A stretch of 64,000 nucleotides of DNA. It comes from JAPOXR01 sp965199765 (GTDB lineage: Bacteria > Pseudomonadota > Alphaproteobacteria > Rhodobacterales > Rhodobacteraceae). The DNA lies in contig CBDATC010000002.1 in NCBI GenBank assembly GCA_965199765.1, positions 434,001 to 498,000 of the forward strand, given 5' to 3'. The notes beneath the pieces were generated by a model. That model did no database searches. It was not told the DNA's origin and saw nothing but the letters and a program-made list of their open reading frames with translations. The translations under genes were made by a program, and so were the position numbers. Shown piece by piece: positions 1 to 8,748 of the stretch (its first letter is position 1; each line of letters opens with the position of its first letter).

Positions 1-80
1 TGCCGAACAGCAACCCGAAGGCGGAAAAAGAGCCGCATAACCATATCCGACCAAACCGTCGCAGCGTAGGAAACTAAAAA
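1..80 (+). other. End of an upstream gene, frame not resolved, plus sufB ribosome binding site
   Basis: Only 80 bases precede sufB. Each forward frame is open from base 1 to a stop (TAA at 38-40, TAG at 67-69, TAA at 76-78), so the tail of an upstream gene is likely but its frame cannot be fixed. The frame ending at 40 gives a charged tail (AEQQPEGGKRAA), compatible with the end of an IscR/Rrf2 regulator, which often precedes suf genes in alphaproteobacteria; that is inference from context. AGGA at 68-71 fits a Shine-Dalgarno site for the sufB ATG at 81. Confidence 0.3.
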
Positions 81-1604
81 ATGTCCGAAATTGGCAGCCT
101 TGCCGTAAGGGAAGGCGTTGACCGTGAAACCGTAGAGACCTTGGCAGCCATGGAAGGAAATTACCGTCATGGCTGGGAAACCGATATTGAAATGGAATTT
201 GCGCCCAAGGGTCTTAACGAAGACATCGTGCGGATGATTTCCGAAAAGAACAAAGAACCGGACTGGCTGACGGAGTGGCGGCTGACTGCCTTTGAACGCT
301 GGAAGGGGATGGACGAACCCGATTGGGCAATGGTCAATTATCCTCCCATCGACTATCAGAACCAATATTTCTATGCCAAACCCAAGAGTATGATTGAGCG
401 GCCGAAATCATTGGATGAAGTCGATCCCAAGCTATTGGAAACCTACGAAAAACTTGGAATCCCACTTCGCGAGCAAATGGTCTTGGCCGGTGTGGAAGGC
501 GCGGACAAAACGCCAGGTGATGCGCGGCGTGTCGCTGTTGATGCAGTTTTCGACTCGGTTTCAGTCGGAACGACGTTTCAAGAGGAGCTGCGGAAAGAAG
601 GTGTGATTTTCTGTTCCATTTCAGAAGCCGTGCAGAACCATCCTGATCTGATCAAGAAACACCTTGGTTCAGTCGTTCCGATAACGGACAACTATTTTGC
701 GACTCTGAATTCCGCTGTCTTCACCGACGGATCGTTCGTTTACGTTCCGCCGGGAGTCCGCTGCCCGATGGAACTGTCCACATATTTTCGCATCAATGCA
801 AAAGACACCGGTCAATTTGAGAGGACGCTGATCATTGCCGATAAAGGTTCCTATGTCAGCTATTTGGAAGGCTGCACCGCACCGCAGCGTGACACGGCGC
901 AGCTGCACGCTGCAGTCGTGGAGCTTGTTGCGTTGGAAGACGCGGAAATCAAGTACTCGACCGTGCAAAACTGGTTTCCGGGAGATGAGAACGGCAAGGG
1001 CGGCATTTATAATTTTGTTACCAAACGCGCAGATTGCCGCGGTGACCGTTCAAAGGTGATGTGGACGCAGGTGGAGACCGGCTCTGCCGTGACTTGGAAA
1101 TACCCATCCTGCATTCTGCGCGGTGCTGAAAGCCACGGCGAGTTTTATTCGATCGCAATCACCAACAATTGCCAGCAGGCAGATACTGGAACCAAAATGG
1201 TGCACTTGGGACGCAACACACGCTCCCGCATTGTTTCTAAAGGAATTTCCGCCGGCACAGCGCAAAACACCTACCGCGGACTGGTTTCGGTGCATCCGAA
1301 GGCCTCGCAGTGTCGAAACTATACACAATGCGACAGTTTGCTGATCGGCGATAAGTGCGGAGCGCACACTGTGCCCTATATTGAATTGCGCAATAGCACG
1401 TCGCGAGTTGAACACGAAGCCACCACATCAAAAGTGGATGAAGATCAACTGTTCTATTGCCGTCAGCGCGGCATGGATGAAGAGCAAGCCGTAGCCTTGG
1501 TAATTAATGGGTTTTGTCGTGAAGTGCTGCAGGCTCTGCCAATGGAATTCGCTATGGAAGCACAGCAGCTGGTGGCAATTTCCTTGGAAGGCTCGGTCGG
1601 CTGA
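81..1604 (+). CDS. sufB: Fe-S cluster assembly scaffold SufB
   Basis: SufB is the main scaffold of the SufBC2D complex, which builds Fe-S clusters in the cytosol from SufS-derived sulfur with energy from SufC. The 507-residue protein is full length. It keeps the GCTAPQ segment (Cys265), the YTQCD cysteine (Cys417) equivalent to E. coli Cys405, and the EHEATTS segment (His445, Glu446) equivalent to E. coli His433/Glu434, so it should be functional. The C-terminal FYCRQRGMDEEQA and NGFCREV segments are typical. AGGA stands 9 bases before the ATG. Unusually, the next suf gene, sufC, lies 12.5 kb downstream behind unrelated genes; in most relatives sufB and sufC are close together in one operon. 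Confidence 0.97.
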   Translation: MSEIGSLAVREGVDRETVETLAAMEGNYRHGWETDIEMEFAPKGLNEDIVRMISEKNKEPDWLTEWRLTAFERWKGMDEPDWAMVNYPPIDYQNQYFYAKPKSMIERPKSLDEVDPKLLETYEKLGIPLREQMVLAGVEGADKTPGDARRVAVDAVFDSVSVGTTFQEELRKEGVIFCSISEAVQNHPDLIKKHLGSVVPITDNYFATLNSAVFTDGSFVYVPPGVRCPMELSTYFRINAKDTGQFERTLIIADKGSYVSYLEGCTAPQRDTAQLHAAVVELVALEDAEIKYSTVQNWFPGDENGKGGIYNFVTKRADCRGDRSKVMWTQVETGSAVTWKYPSCILRGAESHGEFYSIAITNNCQQADTGTKMVHLGRNTRSRIVSKGISAGTAQNTYRGLVSVHPKASQCRNYTQCDSLLIGDKCGAHTVPYIELRNSTSRVEHEATTSKVDEDQLFYCRQRGMDEEQAVALVINGFCREVLQALPMEFAMEAQQLVAISLEGSVG

Positions 1605-2833
1605 CGATATTGCCCGATATGATTTTCCGCTGAAGCGGGATGCATTGAAAGCGGATGGGCAACACGCTCGGTTTTCCACTTATGCGGATGCATGTGCACG
1701 CAAATGAATTGACAGCATTTGCGTGCCGCGATTGTTCCGGGCGGGGCGATGCCATGTTGGGCGGAGGCATCGTCAATCTTGAAGCCTGAGTTCGGCGGCG
1801 CGTGCCGGCAGAACAATTGCAATGGGATTCCCATAAACAAAAACCCACGAATCGATGATGTTGAACGCATGGTGTTCGGAAGTTGATGGATTGAGTCTGA
1901 AACGCGGCTGCCAAAAATTCGTGTTCCGTGAAGTCACAGCATTTCGCGGAGCTATTATAATCACAAAAGCAATAACCATATCGAGGTTCTATGGCGCACG
2001 CTTTGCAACTCTCGTCTGCTTGCTTTCTTCAAGATCGTGCTTTGTCATGCCTGTATGCGATGGAGTGCATTCTCTCTTCGACGACAATCGAAAACCTATG
2101 CTCTAAGACTGCTGATAATCGTTGGGTAGAAGATGGCGAAGAGCCCACCAAATTCTATCGCTGATCACGCAGAGCGCATCGGTTGGCATAAGATCAAGGG
2201 CAGGGCGGTATTCTGTTGCACGAAAAATCTGTCTTTGCCTGGCTGCGGCCAGGTTGAAACACATCGCCGGCACGCAGTGGAGCACGCGAAAGTATATGGA
2301 CATGGAGCCGCTGCGCGAGATGAAACTTCAACATAACGGAGCCGCCGTCGCATGACTTAAAGTGCGAAAGATTCTGGACACTACCCTCAACCAACATCAC
2401 CTCGTTAAATTCGTGCAATTGGTGACTAAGCTGCTTCGGGCGAGGCGGCAAATGTCGCAGAACGACTGAATTCCTTGGCTGTAGGAAAACCGAATGGAAA
2501 GCAAATTCTGCACTAGAATCCAAATTTACCAAGCACATCTCTCAACCATCGGTTCGCCGTCAACACCCTTGATGAGGCACTGTTTTCCTTAGCCAGGAAG
2601 GTGCGGATCTATGCTGGGAAAGCTGTGTGAGCGGCCTTCCGATTTCGACCTTTTCGAGGTCGAACAGAGCGGGCATTTGATGCCGCGAAGACCTCACCAC
2701 AACAACGTGCTTGCGTTTGAGCTATGCTTCCGATAAAAATGAATGATTATCAGTGGCCAAATAATCTGGACGAATCCAGCGACGGGTTGGCTTGCGGAAT
2801 GCAGGCTAACCGCGGCACTCGGATTCGTTAGTT
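1605..2833. other. Degenerate gap after sufB with an IS256 relic
   Basis: About 1.2 kb without a convincing gene. Short open frames on both strands lack Shine-Dalgarno sites and recognisable domains. The only identified content is the transposase 3' end at 2231-2382, listed separately. From 2383 to 2833 there are coding-like scraps ending in stops that I cannot assign. This gap is the left junction of the block that separates sufB from sufC. Confidence 0.6.
2231..2382 (+). mobile_element. IS256-family relic: transposase C-terminus and terminal inverted repeat
   Basis: The + strand encodes the last residues of an IS256 (Mutator) family transposase, including the segment GTQWSTRKYMDMEPLREMK, then the terminal repeat GTGCGAAAGATTCTGGACAC at 2362-2381. 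The same end recurs at 18.7, 33.5, 33.9 and 48.9 kb. Sequence left of 2231 does not match the longer copy at 33.9 kb, so the element is cut off there. No intact transposase remains. Confidence 0.8.
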
Positions 2834-4231
2834 ATGAGTAATTGTGAGTATACGACTTTGAAATATGAAATGTCATTAGAGTTACAGCCTGCGGTGAATG
2901 GACACCACAGAAGCCGGTTTCGTGCCTTGTCGGCGCAGAATCTTGATTTCATAGCTGAACGCTCAGGAATCGGCGACGAAGATTTGTTTTCGATGCGAGT
3001 TGTCAGCAGTGTATTTCCCTTCCGAACCAACCCATACGTTATCGAACATCTGATTGACTGGGATCGGATTCCCGAGGATCCGATTTTCCAACTAGTCTTC
3101 CCTCAGAGGGGTATGCTGGAGGAGGAGGACTTCCAATGCATCGCGGACCTCATGACCCGCGGTGCCTCGAAAGCGGAAATCAGAAAGGAAGCCACTGTAA
3201 TTCGTGCACGTTTAAATCCCCACCCGGCAGGCCAAATGGAAATGAACATTCCCGGCGGTTCTGACGGTGACTTCGAGGGTTTGCAGCACAAATATCGGGA
3301 AACGGTGCTGTTTTTTCCGAGCCAAGGGCAAACCTGCCATGCGTTTTGCACCTTCTGTTTCCGCTGGGCCCAGTTCGTCGGCGACAAGACCCTACGAATC
3401 TCCTCGCTTGATGCCAGTAGCCTGCACCGCTACCTCGCAAACCACCCTGAAGTGACGGATCTGCTGATCACAGGCGGCGATCCTATGATCATGAAGACGC
3501 GCGTGATGGCTCGCTATCTGCGGCCCCTGATAGATGATCCCGATTTAGCTCATATCCGCAACGTCAGAATCGGAACCAAGGCACTCACTTTTTGGCCTCA
3601 TCGGTTCGTTAACGATGGGGATGCCGACGACCTGCTGCGGCTTCTAAGCGATGTTGTGAAATCCGGTCGGCACGTGGCCTTGATGGCACATTTCAACCAC
3701 TGGCAGGAGATGCGCACCGAAATCGTGCGCGAAGCGATTCAGCGCATACGCGATACCGGAGCCGTCATTCGCAGCCAAGGACCGCTGCTCGACAACATCA
3801 ACAATGATCCGGATGTCTGGGCACGCATGTGGAGCGAACAGGTCGGTGTCGGAATCACACCTTACTATATGTTTGTGGAACGTGACACCGGCGCGAAGAA
3901 TTACTTCGAAGTGCCGCTGGTCCGTTGCTGGAAAGTCTATAGGGAAGCGGTTCGGCAGGTGTCAGGGCTCGCCCGCACCGTGCGCGGACCCAGCATGAGC
4001 GCAACACCGGGAAAAGTCGAGATTCTAGGTGTGCAGCGCGTCGGCGGAGAGCGTGTTTTCGTGCTGCGCTTCTTGCAGGGACGTGATTCAAACTGGGTCG
4101 GTCGACCATTTTTCGCAGAGTTCGATCCAAAGGCGAACTGGCTTGATGACTTGAACCCGGCATTCGGAGAAAACGCATTCTTCTTTGAGGATGGCGGTGA
4201 AATCATGGATGACAGCGAATTCGGTATATGA
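2834..4231 (+). CDS. KamA-family radical SAM enzyme (lysine 2,3-aminomutase-like)
   Basis: A 465-residue radical SAM protein of the lysine 2,3-aminomutase family. The 4Fe-4S motif is CHAFCTFCFRW (Cys168, 172, 175), followed by a conserved DLLITGGDPM strand (209-218). The C-terminal region has RGPSMSATPGK; Lys394 is the likely PLP-binding lysine, in place of the usual PGGGGK. Classical KamA makes beta-lysine from lysine; glutamate 2,3-aminomutase and EpmB are other members, so the substrate here is uncertain. The gene stands alone between IS relics, facing the converging opp-M81 operon. No clear Shine-Dalgarno precedes ATG 2834; ATG 2870 is an alternative. Family assignment is secure, specific reaction is not. 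Confidence 0.85.
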   Translation: MSNCEYTTLKYEMSLELQPAVNGHHRSRFRALSAQNLDFIAERSGIGDEDLFSMRVVSSVFPFRTNPYVIEHLIDWDRIPEDPIFQLVFPQRGMLEEEDFQCIADLMTRGASKAEIRKEATVIRARLNPHPAGQMEMNIPGGSDGDFEGLQHKYRETVLFFPSQGQTCHAFCTFCFRWAQFVGDKTLRISSLDASSLHRYLANHPEVTDLLITGGDPMIMKTRVMARYLRPLIDDPDLAHIRNVRIGTKALTFWPHRFVNDGDADDLLRLLSDVVKSGRHVALMAHFNHWQEMRTEIVREAIQRIRDTGAVIRSQGPLLDNINNDPDVWARMWSEQVGVGITPYYMFVERDTGAKNYFEVPLVRCWKVYREAVRQVSGLARTVRGPSMSATPGKVEILGVQRVGGERVFVLRFLQGRDSNWVGRPFFAEFDPKANWLDDLNPAFGENAFFFEDGGEIMDDSEFGI

Positions 4232-4631
4232 ACCTGACTTCACCGGCATGAATCATGAGGTTGGAACCTCGATGGAATTCGGTATTGTCCAAAATCTTTC
4301 GCACTTTCGTTCGTATCGAGCCGCGCCGCAAAGTTGATCAGCTTCGGCATCCAACATCGTGTTAAGCGTCGCCTCAACCGCACCCCTGACCATTACACCT
4401 GGGTGATCTGATCTTTGATCCTCGCCTCATTGATGTGAATTACTTTTCCCATCGGCTTGTCGGCTTTCTCGTCCATTGCCGGTCCTCTCTGACTGAAAGG
4501 AACCACCAGCAAAAGCAAATGTGCGAAAGATTCTGTATGTTATCGCGAGGGGTAGAGTAGTCCTAAAAACGACTTGGATCCGATGGAAGTTCCTTATCCG
4601 GAGAGAAGCATCAATCAATGAGGTCGCAATA
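4232..4631. other. Gap between convergent genes, mostly an IS256 deletion derivative
   Basis: The 400-base gap between the KamA-like gene and the end of the M81 peptidase gene is largely filled by a miniature IS derivative (4285-4540). The remaining roughly 90 bases before the peptidase stop codon show no gene and no clear hairpin terminator. Confidence 0.6.
4285..4540 (-). mobile_element. Internally deleted IS256 element with both ends
   Basis: Two inverted copies of the IS end are present: TGTCCAAAATCTTTCGCACTTT from 4286 and GTGCGAAAGATTCTG at 4521-4535. Between them, on the - strand from ATG 4476, lies the start of an IS256 transposase: MDEKADKPMGKVIHINEARI, then, after a frameshift, a segment ending MLDAEADQLCGAARYER. 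This runs directly into the opposite terminal repeat, so the rest of the transposase has been deleted. The result is a 256-base, MITE-like, non-autonomous derivative. It cannot encode a transposase but could have been mobilised by a full element elsewhere. Confidence 0.75.
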
Positions 4632-6101
4632 TCAAATACAATGCTGATTTTTGTCGATGGGCCAGATTTTCCGGGTTAAATTTTTGTATGGTCCGGACGC
4701 CGGATCGCTCGGGTAAATTCCGTTGACAGCGGCATAAAGAATCAGCGGCGAAATGGCGGAAAAAGCCTCATGGAAGTGATTGGTGGATTTGACCACCAGC
4801 AATGATTTGGAGATCGGATCTATATCAAGATTTAAGAACACACCGTGATGGAAAACCTGGCTGCGGACCGAATTAAGAATGATGTCGATGCCATCAAGTT
4901 TAACACGCGCACAGTCGCCGAGCTGCACCACGCTGCCGCAGAACTCTTGGCTGGCATTGCGGAGGATTCGTTTCACGGTGATTTCGGCATCAATCGGTTC
5001 GCCGCCCGCCGGTGACATCTTGCCGCCGAAACGCAGATGAAAGCGCGCTCCCTCGCCGGCGGCAATACAGGTCTGCACGGCGATCGGATCCCAGATCGTA
5101 GCCAAGGCTGCATTGTCAAGTCGCCGCCTTATCATTTCACGCAAGATCTGGGTCGAGTCTCCAGGAACGCCGCCGCCTGGATTGTCCCAAACATCCGCGA
5201 TCACGACCGGACCGGAGGATGCTGCCATCGCCAGATCAAGTGCTTTTTCCGGTGCAAGATATTCTGAACGGGTGGTTCCCCGCAAAGCATATAGTTCAAG
5301 TCCAAGCCGCTTAGCGAGGGCATCGCCCTTTTCCTTTGCGTTATCAGTGATCACAATGACCCGGGTTCCGAGGTCGGGCACATCTCCGGCAAGAAACCCA
5401 TGAATTATCGATATTGAAAGAATGTCATCGGCGTTTTCCAGAGCCTTCAGGCGATCAATGAAGCTTCGCATCGGCTCTCGGCTGGTCGGATAGATGTCAA
5501 TCATCCGACAGTCAAAAACAGAGATAACCGGTGAAAGACTGCCGTTCGCAGTTCCATGCGCCAACTCAACCAGATTTTCTGCAGTTTCGACAAAGTCCGT
5601 GTGTGGAAATTCTTTGAATACGGTTATCAGGTCGGCATTTTTGACCCTGCGCTCGGTCAAGTGACTATGAGGATCGAACGAGACACCGATAACCGTGTTG
5701 GGTCCGGTTAGGTTTCTGACTTTTTCGATCAGCTCACCTTCGCAATCAAAGCAATCATTGGCCACCATGGCACCGTGCAGTCCAAGCAGTACAATGTCGA
5801 CCGGCATGGCCGCACACAGTTCGCGAAGCAGTCTGTCCCGAAGAAACTCCCAGGAACGCTGATTAACCATACCTCCGGGTTCAGCCCATGTCGCGGTTCC
5901 TTCGATCAAGCTCCATCCAAAGGCCGCAGCCCGGGCACGGGCTGCCGGATAGATTGCGCTGCACAGGGTTGGGGTGACCGGATGCTGGCCTGGAGGGGCA
6001 AAAAAGCTGTTCTCAAAATCTCTAAGGTCGGTTCGTAATGGAGAAAAAGTGTTTGTCTCCGTCGCGATGGATCCAAGAAACACCCGATTTTCGCTAATCA
6101 T
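4632..6101 (-). CDS. M81 family metallopeptidase (MlrC-like)
   Basis: A 489-residue homologue of MlrC, the enzyme that hydrolyses linearised microcystin fragments; most family members act on unknown small peptides or amides. The N-terminal half begins VFLGSIATETNTFSP and contains SFDPHSHLTERRV followed by FKEFPHTDF, which match the zinc-ligand region of the family. The C-terminal domain has IADVWDNPGGGVPGDSTQIL. The start overlaps the upstream ATP-binding gene by 4 bases (ATGA), so it is the last gene of the opp-type operon. A cytoplasmic hydrolase acting on the imported compound is the natural inference. There is no signal peptide. The true substrate is unknown. Confidence 0.88.
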   Translation of the reverse strand: MISENRVFLGSIATETNTFSPLRTDLRDFENSFFAPPGQHPVTPTLCSAIYPAARARAAAFGWSLIEGTATWAEPGGMVNQRSWEFLRDRLLRELCAAMPVDIVLLGLHGAMVANDCFDCEGELIEKVRNLTGPNTVIGVSFDPHSHLTERRVKNADLITVFKEFPHTDFVETAENLVELAHGTANGSLSPVISVFDCRMIDIYPTSREPMRSFIDRLKALENADDILSISIIHGFLAGDVPDLGTRVIVITDNAKEKGDALAKRLGLELYALRGTTRSEYLAPEKALDLAMAASSGPVVIADVWDNPGGGVPGDSTQILREMIRRRLDNAALATIWDPIAVQTCIAAGEGARFHLRFGGKMSPAGGEPIDAEITVKRILRNASQEFCGSVVQLGDCARVKLDGIDIILNSVRSQVFHHGVFLNLDIDPISKSLLVVKSTNHFHEAFSAISPLILYAAVNGIYPSDPASGPYKNLTRKIWPIDKNQHCI

Positions 6102-6895
6102 GTCACCTTCCCGGGAACAGCGGCAAGTAGCGTTCGGGTATAGTCATGCCGAGGTTGTTCAAAAATCTGGATTCGTTCGCCATATTCCACAATTCTTCCC
6201 TTAAGCATCACTGCGACTTGATCGCAGATATGCCGGATGACGCCCAAATCGTGGCTAATGAACAGCATCGAGATACCGCTTTGGCGCTGAAGCCGTTTGA
6301 TTAGGTTCAGTGTCTGCGCTTGGATGGATACATCCAACGATGACACAGGTTCGTCCGCGATGATCAGGCGCGGGGTTAAAATCATTGCGCGGGCGATCGA
6401 GATACGCTGCCGCTGACCGCCCGAAAATTCATGTGGATAACGGCGCATGAGCAATGGATCGATGCCCACCTGTTCAAGCATGGCACCGATCAGCTTTCGC
6501 GCGTCGGACCGGTTTGCGGCAAGGCGATGGATACGCAGAGGCTCAGCGAGAATCTGCTCTATGCGCAATCTTGGATTGAGCGATGCGAACGGATCCTGAA
6601 AAATCATTTGGATTTCCCGTCGAAAAGGCCGGAACGCATCACGCTTTATCCTTAGAATATCAGTCCCGTCGAACAGAACCTCGCCGGAAGTGAAGGGTTC
6701 CAAGCGTGTGAGAGTGCGTCCGATGGTGGATTTACCGGATCCGCTTTCGCCCACGAGCCCGAGAGCCTCACCTCGCCGGATTTCGAAGGTAACTCCATCG
6801 ACGGCTTTAATAAGTTTTCTTTGGCGAAACGGAAACTTCGCTCCCAGCGTGAAATGCGTCTTTAAATCTCGAACCGCAAGCAGAGGCTGGTTCAT
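6098..6895 (-). CDS. Oligopeptide-type ABC transporter ATP-binding protein (OppF-like)
   Basis: A 265-residue nucleotide-binding subunit. It has Walker A GESGSGKS, the Q-loop region MIFQDPFASLNPRL, signature FSGGQRQR, Walker B LIIADEPVSSLD and the switch His in LLFISHDLG. It pairs with the OppD-like subunit just upstream (4-base ATGA overlap) to power the OppB/OppC-like permease. It is shorter than usual: it ends at AAVPGKVT and lacks the C-terminal cysteine-containing oligopeptide-transporter extension present in its partner. Substrate specificity comes from the binding protein, so dipeptide, oligopeptide or glycopeptide uptake cannot be separated. Confidence 0.93.
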   Translation of the reverse strand: MNQPLLAVRDLKTHFTLGAKFPFRQRKLIKAVDGVTFEIRRGEALGLVGESGSGKSTIGRTLTRLEPFTSGEVLFDGTDILRIKRDAFRPFRREIQMIFQDPFASLNPRLRIEQILAEPLRIHRLAANRSDARKLIGAMLEQVGIDPLLMRRYPHEFSGGQRQRISIARAMILTPRLIIADEPVSSLDVSIQAQTLNLIKRLQRQSGISMLFISHDLGVIRHICDQVAVMLKGRIVEYGERIQIFEQPRHDYTRTLLAAVPGKVT

Positions 6896-7866
6896 GACGA
6901 TCTACCTTGCGGAAAATGGCATCGGACAAGGTGGTTGCATGCCACCGTTGTGATCTCCGGGTCGGTTGTCCGGCACGGTTCATCCGCGTATGGGCAGCGC
7001 GGATGGAATGCACATCCATCGATCACTTCATCGATTCTCGGCACACGACCGGAAATTGCATCAAGCCACTCCACATCGCGGTTGGCGGGTGGAATAGAGC
7101 CAAAAAGTCCGAGTGTGTAGGGATGGTTCATGTTTTGAAAGAGCTGCGCTGTTTCGGACTGCTCAACGAGCTTTCCGCGATACATTACGGCAACCCGGTC
7201 ACAGATTTCCGCGATAACACCCAAATCATGGGATATCAGAATGATGGCAGTGCCGGCGCGCTCTTGTAAATCACGTAAAAGATTCAGAATTTCTTTCTGA
7301 ACTGTTACGTCAAGCGCTGTCGTCGGTTCGTCCGCGATGAGCATTTTCGGGTCGCAAGCGAGCGCGATGGCAATCATAACCCGCTGCCGCTGACCACCGG
7401 AGAGCTGATGCGGGTAAAAATTGATTCTGACGGTCGGTTCTTCGATCCGTACGAGGTCGAGCAGTTCGATCGATTGGTTCCAAGCTTCCCGTCTCGACAG
7501 AGGGCAATGCTGTAGAATCATCTCAGCCAACTGATCGCCGATTCGATAAACCGGATTCAAACTGGTCATCGGCTCTTGGAAAATCATGGACATCCGACTG
7601 CCCATGACGGTGCGCCGTTCACGAGGAGAAAGCGAAAAAAGATCCAAACCGTCAAAGCGAATGGAACCGCCTGTCACCCGAATCGGGGTTCCGTCAAGCA
7701 AGCCCATGATCGCCAGTGACGCTAGACTCTTGCCGCTGCCGCTCTCGCCGACAATACCAAGCGTTTCGTGTTCATGAACCTCAAATGAGATGTCGTGGAC
7801 CACAGGATGCAACCGACCCTCGACGGAAACGGCGACCTCTAGATTCAAAACTTCTAGAAGTGCCAA
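6892..7866 (-). CDS. Oligopeptide-type ABC transporter ATP-binding protein (OppD-like)
   Basis: A 324-residue ATPase with Walker A GESGSGKS, signature LSGGQRQR, Walker B MLIADEPTTALD and switch His in LISHDLG. The C-terminal oligopeptide-transporter domain is present, with the typical cysteine cluster: CAFHPRCPYADEPCR. Three bases separate it from the permease gene upstream, and it overlaps the OppF-like gene by 4 bases. The subunit drives peptide-type import across the inner membrane. Assignment to the Opp/Dpp class is firm; the substrate is not known. Confidence 0.94.
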   Translation of the reverse strand: MALLEVLNLEVAVSVEGRLHPVVHDISFEVHEHETLGIVGESGSGKSLASLAIMGLLDGTPIRVTGGSIRFDGLDLFSLSPRERRTVMGSRMSMIFQEPMTSLNPVYRIGDQLAEMILQHCPLSRREAWNQSIELLDLVRIEEPTVRINFYPHQLSGGQRQRVMIAIALACDPKMLIADEPTTALDVTVQKEILNLLRDLQERAGTAIILISHDLGVIAEICDRVAVMYRGKLVEQSETAQLFQNMNHPYTLGLFGSIPPANRDVEWLDAISGRVPRIDEVIDGCAFHPRCPYADEPCRTTDPEITTVACNHLVRCHFPQGRSS

Positions 7867-7869
7867 TTT

Positions 7870-8748
7870 TCAAACCCCTGCAATGTCGTTCTTGAAACGT
7901 GGATCCATCTGATCGCGCATCGCATCACCCACAAGATTCATGGAAAACACCGACAGGATGATCAGCAATCCGGGAAAAATCAAAAGCCATGGCGCACGGG
8001 TAATATAAATGCGCTCTTCGCTCAGCATGTTTCCCCAACTCGGTATCTCGGGCGGCAATCCAAGCCCAAGAAAGTCCAACGCCGCTGCTTGCAGTTGAGC
8101 GAATGCGAAGATGAAACTCGCTTGAACCAGCAATGGCGATAAGAGATTCGGCAGTGTGTGCCGGAATAGGATAGAAGCGTGGCCTGCACCTGAACAGACA
8201 GCAGCGTCAATGAACACCTCTTGTTTCAGTTTCAGCGTCATACCAAACAATATGCGGGCCGTGGTGGTGGCGTATACGATACCGATCACCAAAATTGTAT
8301 TGAACAGACTGCGCTCCAGGAGCGACATCAGTGTTAATGCCAAAAGCAGAGCGGGAAACGCCATCAAAACGTCAACAAGCCGCATGAGGATGTGACCGAG
8401 TCTCACAAAATATGCTGAAAGCATGCCGATCAGACCGCCGAAGAGTAGGGCGATCATTACACTGCCGAAGCCGATTGCCAATGCCATGCGCGCTCCAAAA
8501 ACAGCGCGTGAGAATGAGTCCCGGCCAAAATGATCAGTGCCGAAAAGAGAGGTCAATCCGGGTTCCGAAAGACGAATGGATGGGTTGAATTCCAAAGGGT
8601 CAAAAGGCGCGATCACGGGAGCGGCGGCGGCAGCGATACAGATGATCAAGAGCCAGGTCATGCCCGCGCCTGCCAAGGGACGCGCGCGAAAGATTGTAAG
8701 CGCGTAGCGGATAGCGGTCACTTTAGAGATACTCTGGGATCCAGCCAT
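7870..8748 (-). CDS. Peptide-type ABC transporter permease (OppC/DppC-like)
   Basis: A 292-residue inner-membrane permease of the OppC/DppC class. Residues about 30-50 form the first membrane segment; then comes the characteristic N-terminal motif ending SLFGTDHFGRDSFSR, followed by five more hydrophobic segments. The EAA-type loop is around CSGAGHASILFRHTLPN, which contacts the ATPases. The ATG at 8748 lies inside the end of the upstream permease gene (31-base overlap), suggesting translational coupling. Confidence 0.93.
   Translation of the reverse strand: MAGSQSISKVTAIRYALTIFRARPLAGAGMTWLLIICIAAAAAPVIAPFDPLEFNPSIRLSEPGLTSLFGTDHFGRDSFSRAVFGARMALAIGFGSVMIALLFGGLIGMLSAYFVRLGHILMRLVDVLMAFPALLLALTLMSLLERSLFNTILVIGIVYATTTARILFGMTLKLKQEVFIDAAVCSGAGHASILFRHTLPNLLSPLLVQASFIFAFAQLQAAALDFLGLGLPPEIPSWGNMLSEERIYITRAPWLLIFPGLLIILSVFSMNLVGDAMRDQMDPRFKNDIAGV

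Noticed and set aside
1050..1415. 121-codon open frame on the - strand inside sufB
   Set aside because: It lies wholly inside a well-conserved gene on the other strand, with no domain or ribosome site; it is a shadow.
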